DNA from: Telopea speciosissima
Taxonomy: Eukaryota > Streptophyta > Magnoliopsida > Proteales > Proteaceae
Length of the DNA: 64,000 nt
Assembly (NCBI RefSeq): GCF_018873765.1
Contig: NC_057923.1
Span: forward strand, 7,390,413-7,454,412
Reading direction: 5' to 3'
The first letter of the stretch is position 1; every line of letters begins with the position of its first letter. The translations under genes and the position numbers were made by a program. The notes under the pieces were generated by a model. It did no database searches, was not told the origin of the DNA, and worked only from the letters and a program-made list of their open reading frames with translations. Shown here one piece after another: positions 1 through 12,700 of this stretch.

Positions 1-1298
1 TTTGTCAAATGCCTCCCTGAAAATGCCCATTTGTCCAAATGTCCCCTTACAATTTTTCTAATTGTAAACTCTCCCCTATTTTCAACAAATTGTAGCATTT
101 TGGTCCAGTCCGTTAAGTTAAGATGTTTGACGTTAGTTTTAGAGAGTGTAATGATCAAAATGCCCTTGTGATAAAAACCAACAAAAATTTAAAAATAAAG
201 TGACCAAATTGCCCTCATCTTCCCCAAATGGTTTAGGGTTTGAAACTGAAAATCAAACCCTAAACCATTTGGGGAAGATGAACCCTAAAATCAAACCCAT
301 CAATCCAATAGTAATTTCTTCTGCAAATAAGAAACCACGGATTGTTAATGGATGGATGGGTATTCGACATTGGAAGATTGAGAGATGGATTGTTAATGGA
401 TGGGTCGAATAGGCCTTGCAATAACGAAGCTGAATTGCCTGTGAAAGAGGGAAAACTTGAGGGTATGCCTTGGCTGCTCACAGTACAGTCGCCAGAACTG
501 GGATTTAACCGCTGCTGCTGATGATGGTCCAAAGGGAAGACCTGATTTATTTGCTTATTAAATGGATTCAAAGAGGTGGAATCTTCACCACCATCGGAGA
601 AACTACTCTTGGGGCTCCACTCCTTCTGGACTTGATGTGTTGGAGGAGATTCCATCCCCGTTTCTAGCTTAAATTTGGGTCTTGAACTCAACTCATCTTG
701 AAGCATGGAATGGAAATTAGTCTCTCCATTTCTTCCATTACCTCGACAGCAGAATTATGTAATAACAATAAGACTCCAATCCAATTTGAATTGCTCTCTC
801 TCTCTCTAACTTGATTTATTATCAGTAGGTAGCTATTAATTAAAGGCTGCCAGTGGTAGCTAATTGAAAATATTGTAATAAGATATCTAAGCTGAGAATG
901 AAATGGTGATGACTTACAGTAAAGTTTGGATTCGATCCCATCTCTCATTGATTTTTCGATTTACAGAAGAAATTACGATTGGATTGATGGGTGATTATAG
1001 GGTTTGATTTTAGGGTTCATCTTTTCCAAATGGTTTAGGGTTTGATTTCCAGTTTCAAACCCTAAACCATTCGGGGAAGATGAGGGCAATTTGATCACTT
1101 TACTTTTTAATTTTTGTTGATTTTTGTCACAAGGGCATTTTGGTCATTACACTTCCTAAAATTAATGTCTAACGTCCTAAATTAACGGACTGGACCAAAA
1201 TGCTATAATTTGTTGAAAATAGGAAGGAGTTTACAATTAGAAAAATTGTAAAAAAACATTTGGACAAATGGGAATTTTTAGGGGGCATTTGACAAAAA
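1..1298. mobile_element. Long-TIR (foldback / Pack-MULE-like) DNA element
   Basis: The first ~335 bases are an inverted copy of roughly 960-1298: both arms read TTTGTCAAATGCC inward and stay alignable for about 330 bp. Each arm also contains its own internal palindrome built on CCAAATGGTTTAGGGTTTGA (left copy about 218-280). Such long inverted arms enclosing non-transposase DNA are typical of foldback or Mutator-like nonautonomous elements. The left outer end is at or just outside the window edge, so the target duplication cannot be checked and the superfamily stays open. The interior holds a gene-like fragment on the - strand and no transposase. Confidence 0.8.
401..745 (-). pseudogene. bHLH112/bHLH123-like transcription factor fragment captured in the TIR element
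   Basis: The - strand frame reads RGNGRNGETNFHSMLQDEL, then a Ser/Pro/Gln-rich stretch with GMESPP, KEWSPKSSFSDGGEDS, SGDCTVSSQGIPSSFP and SASLLQGLFDP. From memory of the family, this order resembles the region upstream of the basic helix-loop-helix in plant bHLH112/bHLH123-type proteins, which carry motifs like FHSMLQED, SPKNFS, STVTSQG and LLQGLFDP. The bHLH DNA-binding domain itself is absent, so this is only a captured internal fragment of about 115 codons. Beyond LFDP the frame runs into a short duplicated AT-rich sequence and then the inverted arm. It cannot make a functional transcription factor. The assignment rests on recalled motif similarity and needs a database search. Confidence 0.55.
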
Positions 1299-1438
1299 CC
1301 CTTTTTTTTTTTGATAGAACACAAAAGGAACATTTCAAGTTGGTAGCAGTGTGGACTGTGGACAAGTAATTAAAATAAGTCTCTCTCTATCATTATATTA
1401 TTGTCAGTATCTGCAACAGATGGTGGGCCATCTAATGA

Positions 1439-1616
1439 GGATGCGACTTCTCTAGTTCCGCCTGCTCGGTACTGTCGTGTGTCCCACACACAAGTAAGGC
1501 AAAAAATACCACCTTACCCCCGCTCGGGCAAGGCATTTGGGTAAGGGTAAGGGTAAGGCGATACATTCTGCCTTGCTTCTGTGTGTAAGGGCAGGCGGAA
1601 GTAGAAGAGTCGAACC
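1439..1616. mobile_element. Short MULE-like MITE with 10-bp target duplication
   Basis: Imperfect inverted ends (GG.TGCGACTTCTCTAGTTCCGCCTGC on the left, GG.TCGACTCTTCTACTTCCGCCTGC when the right end is reverse-complemented) bound a 178-bp segment. It is flanked on both sides by CATCTAATGA (1429-1438 and 1617-1626). A 9-11 bp duplication fits Mutator-like elements. There is no coding capacity. Confidence 0.7.
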
Positions 1617-2090
1617 CATCTAATGAACCAAGGAGTTAATTGATTGGAAGGAGGGAAGAATGATGCATGATGAGGATGAAACCGGTATTTTTCAACATAT
1701 GTGCATTCACGTCCTTTATTTTTATTTTTTTTATATTATTCTTTAAACTTATGCGCCAATTTTTTTTTGTCTTTTTCTCGAAAAGGCCTATTCACCTTCC
1801 ATTGTTACAGATAATTACCCTTAAAATTAACTACAAGTCCAGCTTTACTCAAAGTCCGAATCTGGCCCAAAACCCGGTGGGTTGGGCTTGGACTAAGGTC
1901 ATCTCAACCTTACATCCGGGGTCTAGGCCAAGGTTAAGATACCTCAGGCTTGTCCAAGGGCTTCAAAGACCCAGGCCCAGCCCAACCTAGTTCCGCCCCG
2001 TAATGGTTACATGGACACCTTGATTAGTTCAATAAGACACAAAGATGACTGATTTTTCCTTAAACAACACTATCCTTTAAGAATTTTTTT

Positions 2091-2257
2091 TCCTCTCAGG
2101 TTTGCTGTCCGGTACGGTTGTCCGATTCCTCTCAAAGGGGGGCAAAAATGACGACTTAACCTCATTAGGGCAGTGTGTTCGGGCAGGGGGTTAGGTCGTC
2201 ATTTTTGACCCCTATAAGAGGAACCGGACAACTGTACCGGGCAGGAACCTGAGAGGA
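2091..2257. mobile_element. Fold-back MITE, CCTCTCAGGTT family, copy 1
   Basis: The two ends are near-perfect inverted copies: TCCTCTCAGGTTTGCTGTCC at the left, and TCCTCTCAGGTTCCTGCCC when the right end is reverse-complemented. Pairing continues for about 45 bp around a core with AAAAATGACGAC. A second copy lies at 55379-55534. Confidence 0.65.
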
Positions 2258-3162
2258 TAATGATCCATCCTTCATGGGAGGTCTTTTATGATGAATCATG
2301 ATCCAGGCCTTTAATCACGAAGATCTATCTTGATATAGGCCATGAACTATAGACCTTAATTGAAGGAACGTGATTTGCAGCCCTGCGATGTGAATAAGCC
2401 AGGGTTGTATTAAACATATAATTTTGCTCCGGATGGTTTTAAAAGCTAGATTCGACCTTCAAATCGGTCTGAAATATGTCAAAATCGGCCACGATTGGGC
2501 GGCTCCCTAGAAAAACTATATGGAGAGGCCAGTTCGAAGCAACTTGAATCGACTGATTAGGGCTTCTTTGTCCCACTCGTCCCTAGAGTAGTTCTGCTTT
2601 CAATCTTAGGGAGAGTGTTTGTGTGAATCACGTTCTCAATTTGTTGATTCGCCTTTACTAACCCATCATATGTAGTCAATGACTCGCACCAAAACAAGCA
2701 AGCAAGGGATGAACCCCCCCCCCCCCCTCCCCCCTCCCCCCTCCCTTATTTGAGTAAACTGATCATAGAGTACCGTTGTGCTAATGCACAGCCCCACTAA
2801 ACAGATTTTCACCATATCCATCTTCAAATCATTATGTGGAAATGCATTGAGGCGAGCCTCAACTTGAGCCTTGAACCTCAACTCGAGCCTCTAGTCGGCC
2901 GCTTCACATAATCCGATTCTGTTTTTAAATTGAAATCAGTTGATTTACTTGATCTGTTCGAAATTAAAAACCGTGGTACGGATCTACCCGTTTGATGCCC
3001 TTACAAATTATCAATTTAGATGATGTAAATGTGTGAACGGTGGACTAGTCTTTAACAGTTTTATGGCCCTAATTATTGTAGATTTAGATGAGGTACATAA
3101 GGGAAACATCGGTTGTCTACCAAAAAAATATAAAATGATTAGAATGTTCTACGAGTTTGAGT

Positions 3163-3194
<32 letters not shown>

Positions 3195-4213
3195 TTTTCT
3201 TTTTTTTTTTTTTGGGGTGGTTGGTAAGAAGAATGTTCTATGAATTGAAGCCTACTTGCCTTGACTATTTAACCTCCAATTTATAAGCAAATTAAGAATG
3301 TTGACTATTTTTCAAGGTTAACGATTGAATGCACCGTAGGGTTTTTCACATCCCTTCGCATTAAATATTTTATTTAAAATATGGTTAAGAGATTGTTGTC
3401 TGGTGGTATAGTGTCTGCACATGTGCAGGGCCACCGCAACCGATTAACATTCATTTTTCCTTAAAATATTTCATAAGAATGGATCTAAGAAAACCATGAC
3501 ATTTCATACACTTTTCCACTTTTTCAAACATTGATAATGTGAAATGGGTCTAATTTTTTTCCTTGTCAAAGAAATTGTTGTCTGGGCCTCTAGAGCCTGC
3601 ACATGCGCGTAAGCATTGCCCTAGATGAAATAGAGGGAATCACATTTCCTAAACATGTATTAAACTAGTACATAACATACTATGACTTAGATGCCATCAA
3701 AATTGATTTGCTTCACTAACCAAGACCTTGAGCATTCTCCTAAGGGAGCAGTACCAAACCACCAGAGCCTCGTTGTCCCTTCCAATTCCTTACATGGGGG
3801 TAGAAATTATCATAAAAACACTGCCCAAGGTGGGGTCTACTCCCCCCTATTAGAGGAATTGAAGGGGCCCACAAATTAGAGGTGATAATTATTCATGAAT
3901 TGTCATAATTTATAAATGGATGGTATAATTCCACTTACATCTTCTTTTTTAAGTAGAATAATTCCACTTACATCGTTTGTCAAAAAAATTCCACTTACAT
4001 TCTCCATTAAAAGAGTTCTAAGATATTTATGTTGACCCATATATAGTTTTTTTATGTAAAATATATAAGGAAACAATTTATTGTCACTAAAGTGATGAAT
4101 TAAGAAATGGTAACCTTCTAGTCCATTGTCTAATTCTAAAAATTTATTTAATGTAAGGATAAGAAAAAGGTTTTTAAAAATAGGAAGAAAAGTTGAAAAT
4201 TATTTTAGGAAAG
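2258..4213. other. Intergenic, no gene seen
   Basis: There are only AT-rich sequence, homopolymer runs (C-rich tract near 2715-2745, T tract 3163-3212) and a loosely repeated motif (TTGTTGTCTGG...GCCTGCACATG near 3395 and 3575). Open frames here are low-complexity and match nothing I recognise. Confidence 0.6.
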
Positions 4214-4389
4214 AGAACATTACCTAGGCATGTGCAGTGCGCTGCCCTTGTACCCAGACATATGGGCACATGAAAATGACTGTCACATCCGTAGGAATTT
4301 CTGCCTTTCCAGGGGGTGCAGCGGTCATTTCACGCACCCTTGTGTTGGGGTATAGGGACAATGCATTGCACACGCCTGGGTAATGTTCT
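4214..4389. mobile_element. Fold-back MITE, AGAACATTACC family, copy 1
   Basis: Inverted arms of about 75 bp begin AGAACATTACCTAGGCATG (left) and AGAACATTACCCAGGCGTG (right, reverse-complemented), with GTCATTT-type motifs near the loop. A second copy lies about 280 bp downstream at 4674-4848. Confidence 0.65.
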
Positions 4390-4532
4390 TTCTCCTATTA
4401 TTTTAATATAGTTTTTTATGTGAAATGCCAAGATTTACCAGCATTGGAATAAAAATATGCTATATTAAAACGAAGAAAAAAAAAAAGTAAAATCACAATC
4501 AAGTTGTAAATAACCTTCGTTACATTAAAGTA

Positions 4533-4653
4533 GCGTTTGGTATGCATTCTAAGTCGATTTCGCATTCTTGGATGATAACAATAATTGATTTTATCGTTCG
4601 AGAATGCAAAATTAACCTATAATACATTCTAAGAATGCATATCAAACACAGCC
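4533..4653. mobile_element. Small MITE, GTGTTTGGTATGCATTC family, copy 1
   Basis: GCGTTTGGTATGCATTCT at the left is the inverted counterpart of AGAATGCATATCAAACACAGC at the right. A shorter relative with the same ends is at 21719-21799. It is noncoding. Confidence 0.6.
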
Positions 4654-4673
4654 CAGATTCTTCATATGAAAAT

Positions 4674-4848
4674 AGAACGATACCTGGTCACATGTGGCAT
4701 GCGGCTCTTGCACCTAGACATAGGGTGGTATGAAATGATCATCGCACCCCATTAAAAGGCAGAAATCCATGAGGTTGTGGTGGTCATTTCATGCGGCCCT
4801 GTGTCTAGATGCAGGAGTTGCATACCGAACGAAACTAGGTAATGTTTT
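4674..4848. mobile_element. Fold-back MITE, AGAACATTACC family, copy 2
   Basis: It has the same layout and length (~175 bp) as the element at 4214-4389. Its arms start AGAACGATACCTGG and (reverse-complemented right end) AGAAAACATTACCTAG, with paired ATGAAATGATC / GGTCATTTCAT sequences around the loop. It is more diverged than copy 1. Confidence 0.55.
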
Positions 4849-5317
4849 CTTCCCCTTTTCATGTATACAATTATTTCTAGTCCACGCTTTAACCAATCAT
4901 GAAATTGTCAAAAGGTAGCATTGCAAAATTGGTTGCAATGTTCTTCTTTTCTTTAACATACTTCGATTCGGTTATAATTACATAAAACTTTTATTTGATT
5001 ATGGGAAAAGGAAGCATGAACCATCCTAGTGCAAATTTTAATATCTCTCTCACATGATAGACAGTGGGGTTTACACTGACATTCTCTCTCATATTGTGAT
5101 AATATGGACCCATATGAACCGTATAAAAATGATATCATTCTTCAATTAACCCATATATAAGCTTTTGAAGATCTATTATTATATGGTAATCAGAGCAATA
5201 AATCTTGATTGACTAAGTCAATTTGCATTCAACATGTAAAGGAGTGGAAAATATGATCAATTCGTTGAAAAAACCCAAACACCAATCCAATGAACAAATG
5301 CCATCTGGCTTTGATAT

Positions 5318-5354
5318 TCATTCCTTCATTCCTTCATTCCTTCATTCCTTCATT
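5318..5354. repeat. (ATTCCTTC)n microsatellite
   Basis: Four to five tandem copies of an 8-base unit. Confidence 0.85.
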
Positions 5355-6191
5355 GGATTAGAATCCATTAGTCCATTACTCTCCACAAAGCATAAAGGCA
5401 CAAACGTTTTAAGAAGACCGCTACCTCGTGAAATTTTATTCAACTTTGTCCTTTTTTGGGGGTTAGTATATTCAACTTTGTTTGTGATACTGTGAGGAAT
5501 GAGCCACGTGTCACAATTCAGCATAAGGAGGAGTTCGGGAAGATGGTGACCACCACGAAATTTTCATATTCCACAAAACGGTTATCTGTTCAAACGGTCA
5601 ACCGTGTAATAGAAAACAGTGACCAGAGGAAGCAACTGAGAAGGCAGCCTTATGCTTAGCTCTTAAGATTTTATTGACAAATATGGGATATTTTCTCTCT
5701 CTCTCTCTCTCTCTCTCTTTCCAGTTGCCATTGTCAAGGACCACCGTTATTCCAAAATTCCTGCAGTTTTTTATATTTATGTCTATTACCCAAACTGTCC
5801 CTTCATCGTGATGCACATTGACTAGAATGCTCTGAACAATAAACGAAGAAGAAAATAATGGAAATTGCAAACAATAATCATAATATATACACAAAAGGAT
5901 TTACATGGTTCAACAAGATTACATACTTTCAGAGTAAGATGAAATCTACTTCAGCGTCAATGAAGAATAGGGTTACAATTACTCATCCTCGCACTTCTCT
6001 CATATTACAAAGAAAACCATTTAGCTACAATATATATAATAAAACCCTACATTGATGCTGATTCACACACAAAAACAATCATAGGCACATATTGACCAAA
6101 CACTCATTTAGCCCTAAAAAAATTTCTTGGGAGATGCCACCCGATCACAAGACATTTCACCCCAAACAGACATTATCCACATATAGGGAAA
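5355..6191. other. Intergenic sequence upstream of the ABC transporter, no gene seen
   Basis: AT-rich sequence with a (TC)n run at about 5693-5719. No frame shows a recognisable domain. Confidence 0.5.
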
Positions 6192-6376
6192 ACTTTTTTT
6201 TAGGGAAGTCATTCGCTGCGTGGGATGCAGGGGCCACGCCGCATGCACCAGCCAATGAGAACACTTGCGACAACACAATGGACGATAAATTTCCATCGTA
6301 CATGGGGGCATGGCGGTCATTCCGTCACCCAATGTGCGTGAGGGTGCCCTGCGTCCCACATAGGAATTGAATAGTG
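6192..6376. mobile_element. Diverged fold-back MITE upstream of the ABC transporter
   Basis: The left part carries GCTGCGTGGGATGCAGGGG and the right part GGTGCCCTGCGTCCCACATAG, partly inverted, around a CATGGGGGCATGGCGGTCATT core like that of the other GTCATT-core fold-backs. The ends are weakly defined. Confidence 0.4.
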
Positions 6377-6552
6377 AAAAATCAAGATCGAGGTTTGGTG
6401 GTGTATCTGGTAATTTTGAAAAGACTCTGATCGGATGGGGCATAGCAGTTTAAACCCCGCGAATTTTAAAAGAGAGCTGACTATTCGGAATTTCTCTTAA
6501 TGTCTTCTTCTACTTCTTCTTCTTCTTCTTGGCCTTCCTCCTCTGTTCCTTC

Positions 6553-6566
6553 TATATTATAAATAG
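6553..6566 (+). promoter_or_regulatory. Candidate TATA box of the ABCA2-like gene
   Basis: TATATTATAAATAG lies about 140 bp upstream of the chosen ATG, just after a TTC-rich stretch. Spacing would put transcription start near 6590-6600. This is inferred from sequence only. Confidence 0.45.
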
Positions 6567-6702
6567 ATTTTTTGCAAGAAGAGGAATTGACTGACGGATT
6601 CCATTGCTGCTATTTCCGTTAGAACTGCACCTTTTTCTTGAAAAGAAAGAAGAGTATAAGGAACTCGAAAGGAAGAGAAGAGGGAGGAGTAAGAAGGGAG
6701 AA

Positions 6703-9700
6703 ATGGTGAATTTGCAGAAGGGTTTTCCTCTGTTTATTCAGCAATACAAAGCTCTTTTGAAGAAGAATTTCCTCCTCGCATGGAGGAACAGGAGATCTAC
6801 GTTTATGCAACTCTTCTCTTCCATCTTCTTCATCTTTCTTATCTTCGTCATCGATAGAGCCGTTAGAAATCGTTTCTCTTCTACGACTAATTATGAAAAC
6901 GTCTTTGATCCCAAGTCCCTTGTCTCTCCCCCAATTCCTCCCTGCGAGGACAAGTTCTTCATTAAGACTCCGTGCTACGATTTAGTTTGGAGTGGGAACA
7001 GTAGCTCCAGGATCCGAACAATTGTGTCGAACATCATGGCTAATAATCCAGGAAGACCTATTCCTTCAACTAGGGTATGAATTTGGATTCCAATTTTGTT
7101 TTTTTCTGTGGGTTTTAGGATTCTTTTATTACGAAATCGAGGTTTTAGAAGTAGAATTTTCTTTGAAGTTATGTTGAATCCGGGCTTACTTAAATAAAAA
7201 ATAAAAAATTAGGGTTCATAGACTGGTAATTGCAGTGCATGATGTCCTGTATTTTTTATATTGATCTCTTGCATTGTTCATTTATTATTACAGTTCTGTT
7301 ATCTGAAAAAAGCTTTCAGTTACCTCCCATTTCGTATGTTGCATGAGAATTTTTAACTAACGACTTCATAGTTCATATTATTTGCCCTGTTTGTGTAGGT
7401 TAAATCATTTGGAACACCTGAAGAAGTCGATGATTGGCTTTTCAGTGAACCTATGCGTTGCCCAGGAGCTCTGCATTTCGTTGAAGAGAATTCTACTGTA
7501 ATAAGCTATGGTATTCAAACAAACTCGACCGCTGTACAAAAGCGAGGGCACTTTGAGGACCCTACTTTTAAATTTCAAATACCACTCCAAATCGCTGCAG
7601 AACGTGAAATTGCTAGGTCTTTGATTGGAGGTACTCAAACCTTCTTCTCTCTGGAATTCAATAATCAATACTTTGTTCTGCTTTTTCTCTTGCCACCAAT
7701 TTTACTTCTTTTCATTTACAGATCCAAATTTTAGCTGGGTCGTCAGCCTCAAGGAATTTGCGCATCCTGCCATAGATAACTTCTCTGCCATGGGGACTAT
7801 AGGACCAACATTTTGCCTTGCGATTGCGATGTTTGGTTTTGTCTTCCAAATTAGTTCTCTGGTTACAGAGAAAGAACTCAAACTTCGCCAGGTATTGTTT
7901 CCTCTGGACTTTAATCATTCACCAAAACTTTATTATGTTAGGCCTTTTGCAGGTCATTGTTTCCGGCCTACTCATTGTTATTTTTGAAACTGCAGGCAAT
8001 GTCTATAATGGGTCTCTATGAATCTGCATATTGGCTTTCGTGGCTCACTTGGGAGTCCTTGATCACACTTCTCTCATCACTATTCACTGTTCTCTTTGGC
8101 ATGATGTTCCAGTTCACCTTTTTCTTGCACAATAGTTTTGCAGTTGTGTTCCTTGTGTTCTTTCTTTTCCAATTCAATATGGTAAGTTTATTCCTGCAGT
8201 CTGCATCCTGATCCTGATCCTTGTTGCTTCTATATGCATGGAAGACTCTATTGTTCTTCTAAAGCAAGGCCCCTTCTCAATTTAATATTTTTTAATATTG
8301 TCTACTGGAAATGTTAGGTTGCTTTCGCCTTCATGCTGTCGGCTTTCCTTACTAAGGCAGAGTCATCTACAACTGTGGGTTTCTCCATATTTATCGTTGG
8401 CTTCCTGACCCAGGCAAGATTCCCCCAAGTTGTAAATTTTCTGGATGGCCAGTTTATATAGTCACATTAAGAGGTCTCTTTTTGTCATTGCAGCTTGTTA
8501 CAACATTTGGATTTCCCTACGGTGGTTCCTATAGTGTAGTATACAGGGTCATTTGGTCTTTATTCCCACCTAATCTTCTGGCCAAAGCTCTTGATTTGCT
8601 TTCAAATGCTACAAACACTTCTGAAGACAGCGGGATCAGCTGGAGTGGACGAGCAAAGTGTCCACCAACAACGCCAAATTGTGTGTTGACTATCGTATGG
8701 CTACGCCTTTACAGCTTGAGTGCCTAAACTAAATGATTCAGTCCATAATTATATTGTCTTCCTTATAATCATCTCCGTGTACCTTTTCTTTTTCCAGATA
8801 AGGTAAATAAGTCAGATCTTTACTTGTATATGCTTTTGTCAGGATGGTGTATATAGATGGCTTTTGTCAACATTCTTTCTGTGGTTTCTCTTGGCTATCT
8901 ACTTCGACAATATAATCCCAAATTCATCAGGGGTGAGGAAATCATTATTTTATTTCCTCAAGCCTGGGTACTGGATAGGAAAAGATGGAGACAAGGTTAA
9001 AGGTAACTGAGTCTTCAGGATTCAATCTTTAATATCCATGCATTCTTCTTTGCCCAAATTTCCCGAATTTATGACCATTATTTGTTTTGTTTCTTCCAGA
9101 GGGTGGCATTTGTAGTTGCACTAGTTCAACTCCACCAGTGGACCATGTTACTCAGGAGGATCAAGATGTTCTTGAAGAGGAAAATATTGTAAAGCAACAA
9201 GTCAATGAAGGTGAAGTTGATCCTAATGTTGCAGTTCAGTTACGCGGTCTTGCAAAGACATATCCTGGGACAACAAATATGGGTTGCTGTAAATGCAAAA
9301 AGACTCCACCTTACCATGCTGTTAAGGTAAATAACCATTTTGCCTTCAGATATTGAGGAGTGACTCTCCACTAGGAGAAGCAGAAGCCACTGGTCCTACC
9401 TCATCTGTTCTTACAAATCGTACATATGTAGGGGAATCAAGCCAGAATCAGGTCTCACTATGGAGATCGTACCAGCAAAATCAACCTGACTGGACAATCT
9501 TACCAATCCAGCTTTATATTAGTTTCTGAAATTTTCTTTTTTTAAAATGCAATGAATTAATCATACATGTAGATGGATGGGTAGCCTCATTGCTGCAAAC
9601 ATCCATTCTGATGAATTCATGTGGTTTGAGGCCTCCTCTTAGTCCTAGGTGAGGCCCTAGCAAGTGTTGGGCCTCTGCATCCAATCATGTGTTTAGTTTT

Positions 9701-12700
9701 ACACATGGATAAAGTTTTTCTGTGTCTTAGTCCTCTTAGACATGGATGATTCCATTTCTTCACTCATCACTTAATCATAGGTGAATGTGAGTTTATACAG
9801 TTGAAAGAAGTAGGATGCCTGAATATAGCATGGGGTTGCCTTGAATATGATTATTTCTGTTCATTTTTTATTTATTACTTCCAGGGTTTATCGGTAAACC
9901 TTGCAAAAGATCAACTATTTTGTCTTCTTGGACCGAATGGGGCTGGAAAAACTACTGCGATCAATTGTTTAACAGGCATCACACCAGTGACAGGCGGAGA
10001 TGGTAATACCGCTAGCTTTATGTTCCTCGGTTCATCAATCTCAGTATAGCTCTAGATACAGTGTGGGTTTTTAATCACCTGATGAACTGCTCTGTTTTCA
10101 GCACTGATCTATGGATATTCCATTCGGAGTGGTGCTGGTATGTCAAGTATCCGAAAACTAATAGGAGTTTGTCCTCAGGTACATTTTTTTCTTTTTCATA
10201 TCTTATTCAAATACATATGTGAATCTCATCTGACATTTTGCAGCAATCTATGCAGAAAATGGAGAAACTAAATTTCGTTTCTATTTTGTGTTTTCCTTTT
10301 TGTAGTTTGACATTCTTTGGGATGCCTTAACCGGTGAAGAGCACCTCCATCTCTTTGCTAACATCAAAGGCCTGCCCCCTAATTCAATCAAGTCGGTATG
10401 TGCTATACAGCCCATGAAAGGATTGCATACTTACTTGCTTTTTCATAAACATTATTTCTTGTTTGCAATTTTTCGGCCAGTGCAGTTGTTTAAGCCCAAG
10501 CTGGATGACTGTCTGTTTCTTTTCGCATCATGCTAAAGAAACGAAATAAACTGATGAAATTTTTTAAAACTGCAGTTTACATACTAAGTATGTGAATAAA
10601 GGAGTACGCCATTTCTTGGCTAAAATTCCAAAATTTCATCTGAAATATTCAGATATTTCATCTGAGAGCCTTTCAAATGGAATCTTATCATTCAGTTTAA
10701 TTCCCCATGAAGCCTAAATTTTGACTGAGTGTCACTGAGTTAATATGAACAACATTTTTACTCCCCAATAAGAGTGGCGATTTTACAGGCTGACCACAAC
10801 ATATGAGGCACAAGGCCCAGCCTAGGCCTGTGCTTTGGGCCAGGAATTGATCTCCTCCAGCCCTGAATGGAAGCAGGGCTGGACAATAGGATAAAATTGA
10901 TTACCAAGTCAAAAATAAATAAAGTTCAGAACTATTTAAGGATAGGACCTCCCTGCAAGGAAAACTCCTTATATCTAAGCTAAGAAGCCTAGTTTATTAA
11001 AACTTGAAAATTTTACATAGATAGTCTATGCAAAAGCATGCAATATGTATTTATTTAATTGTCACAATATTTAGTTTCAGCATATTGTAGAATATTAATA
11101 TTAGTAGTTATTATTATACCAAATGGCAGCTTTTTTTTTTATGATTGCATATGGCAACATTACATTTCACTATATTAAATGTACTTTGAGCCTCGCTGGG
11201 TTGAGAATCCCAACACCTGCTCTCCAATAATTAAAAAATATAGATATGCCTTAAATTCCATTTTATCCATCTGTTCTTAGAACCAATGTTTTTACTGGCA
11301 TTCCAGGTTGTTCAGGAGTCGTTAACACACGTTAAACTTACTCAAGCAGCCAAACTGAGAGCTGGGAGTTATAGTGGAGGAATGAAGCGCCGGGTTAGTG
11401 TTGCAATAGCCCTCATTGGTGATCCAAAATTGGTCATCTTGGATGAGCCGGTATGCACTCAAGAAATTTTCTTAACCTTTTATCTTTCGTTTTATCTATT
11501 TTATTGTATTTGAAGCCTCCCTTATGCATGCAGACAACTGGCATGGATCCAATCACAAGGAGGCATGTATGGGATATCATAGAGGATGCAAAGAAAGGTC
11601 GGTCCATTGTCCTAACAACTCACTCAATGGAGGAAGCTGACATTTTAAGTGACCGCATAGCTATCATGGCAAAAGGCAGGCTCCGTTGCATAGGTACCTC
11701 AATCAGATTGAAGTCCCGGTTTGGAACAGGTTTTGTTGCTAACGTGAGCTTCCTTGGGAGTAATCCTGGGCAAACTCCTAATGCTAACGAGGACGCTGTT
11801 GATATGACCGAACCTCATTGTGAAGATGTGAAGAATTTTTTCAAACATGTATGTCAGATATATTTAGCTCTTGAATCTTTTTAACTAAAGATACTTTATC
11901 TGACTCAATGGATTTATATGACAGCATTTGAATGTGGTGCCCAAAGAGGAGAACAAGGCCTTCCTGACTTTCGTTATTCCTCATGAAAAAGAAAACTTGT
12001 TGGGAGTAAGTACTCATCCCACTCTTGTATTGTTGTTATCTTTTGGTTGTCTTGCATCATAACTTTTGCATTCCTACTTTTGAGTGCTGACATGCCAAAG
12101 GGCCATGCTATGAACTCATGACTCAAAACATACGCATGTATGCATGTGGACATACATTGACAGTTGAAACTGAAGTAGATTGCAACAGCATGGTCTAATG
12201 GATTTTAGTAGACCTATCGATCTGTTATATCCTTTGAATGGTTTTGGTAAATGGTCTCATAAATACAGTAGTAACTATGATCATTTTTATTTTCAATAAA
12301 CTTTAATTTACGAAACACCTTCTTCGATGAATCATAAAATATCTCTGACCACAGATCTTGCTTGTCTACTTGATATTATATGTGCCACTAATAGGACGCT
12401 ACTATTAATGAAGATTTAATTATAAGATTTTTTTTTCTGTTCTTCCTTACAAACAAATTGCTGTGCAGAGTTTCTTTGCAGAGCTTCAAGAAAGAGAAAG
12501 AGAATTTGGCATATCAGACATCCAACTTGGCCTTACAACTCTCGAAGAAGTGTTTTTGAATATAGCCAAGCAGGCAGAACTAGAAAGTGCTATTGCTGAA
12601 GGGGCCTTGATAACTCTGACATTAACATCTGGAACCTCACTTGAGGTAGGTTCAATGAACTAATGTAATTTCTAGCATAGCTGACTACATGAAACTATGT

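Noticed and set aside
6604-6702. N-terminal extension of the ABCA2-like protein
   Set aside because: The in-frame extension begins at TTG, is Lys/Glu-rich and lies right after the TATA-like sequence. The family start matches the ATG at 6703.
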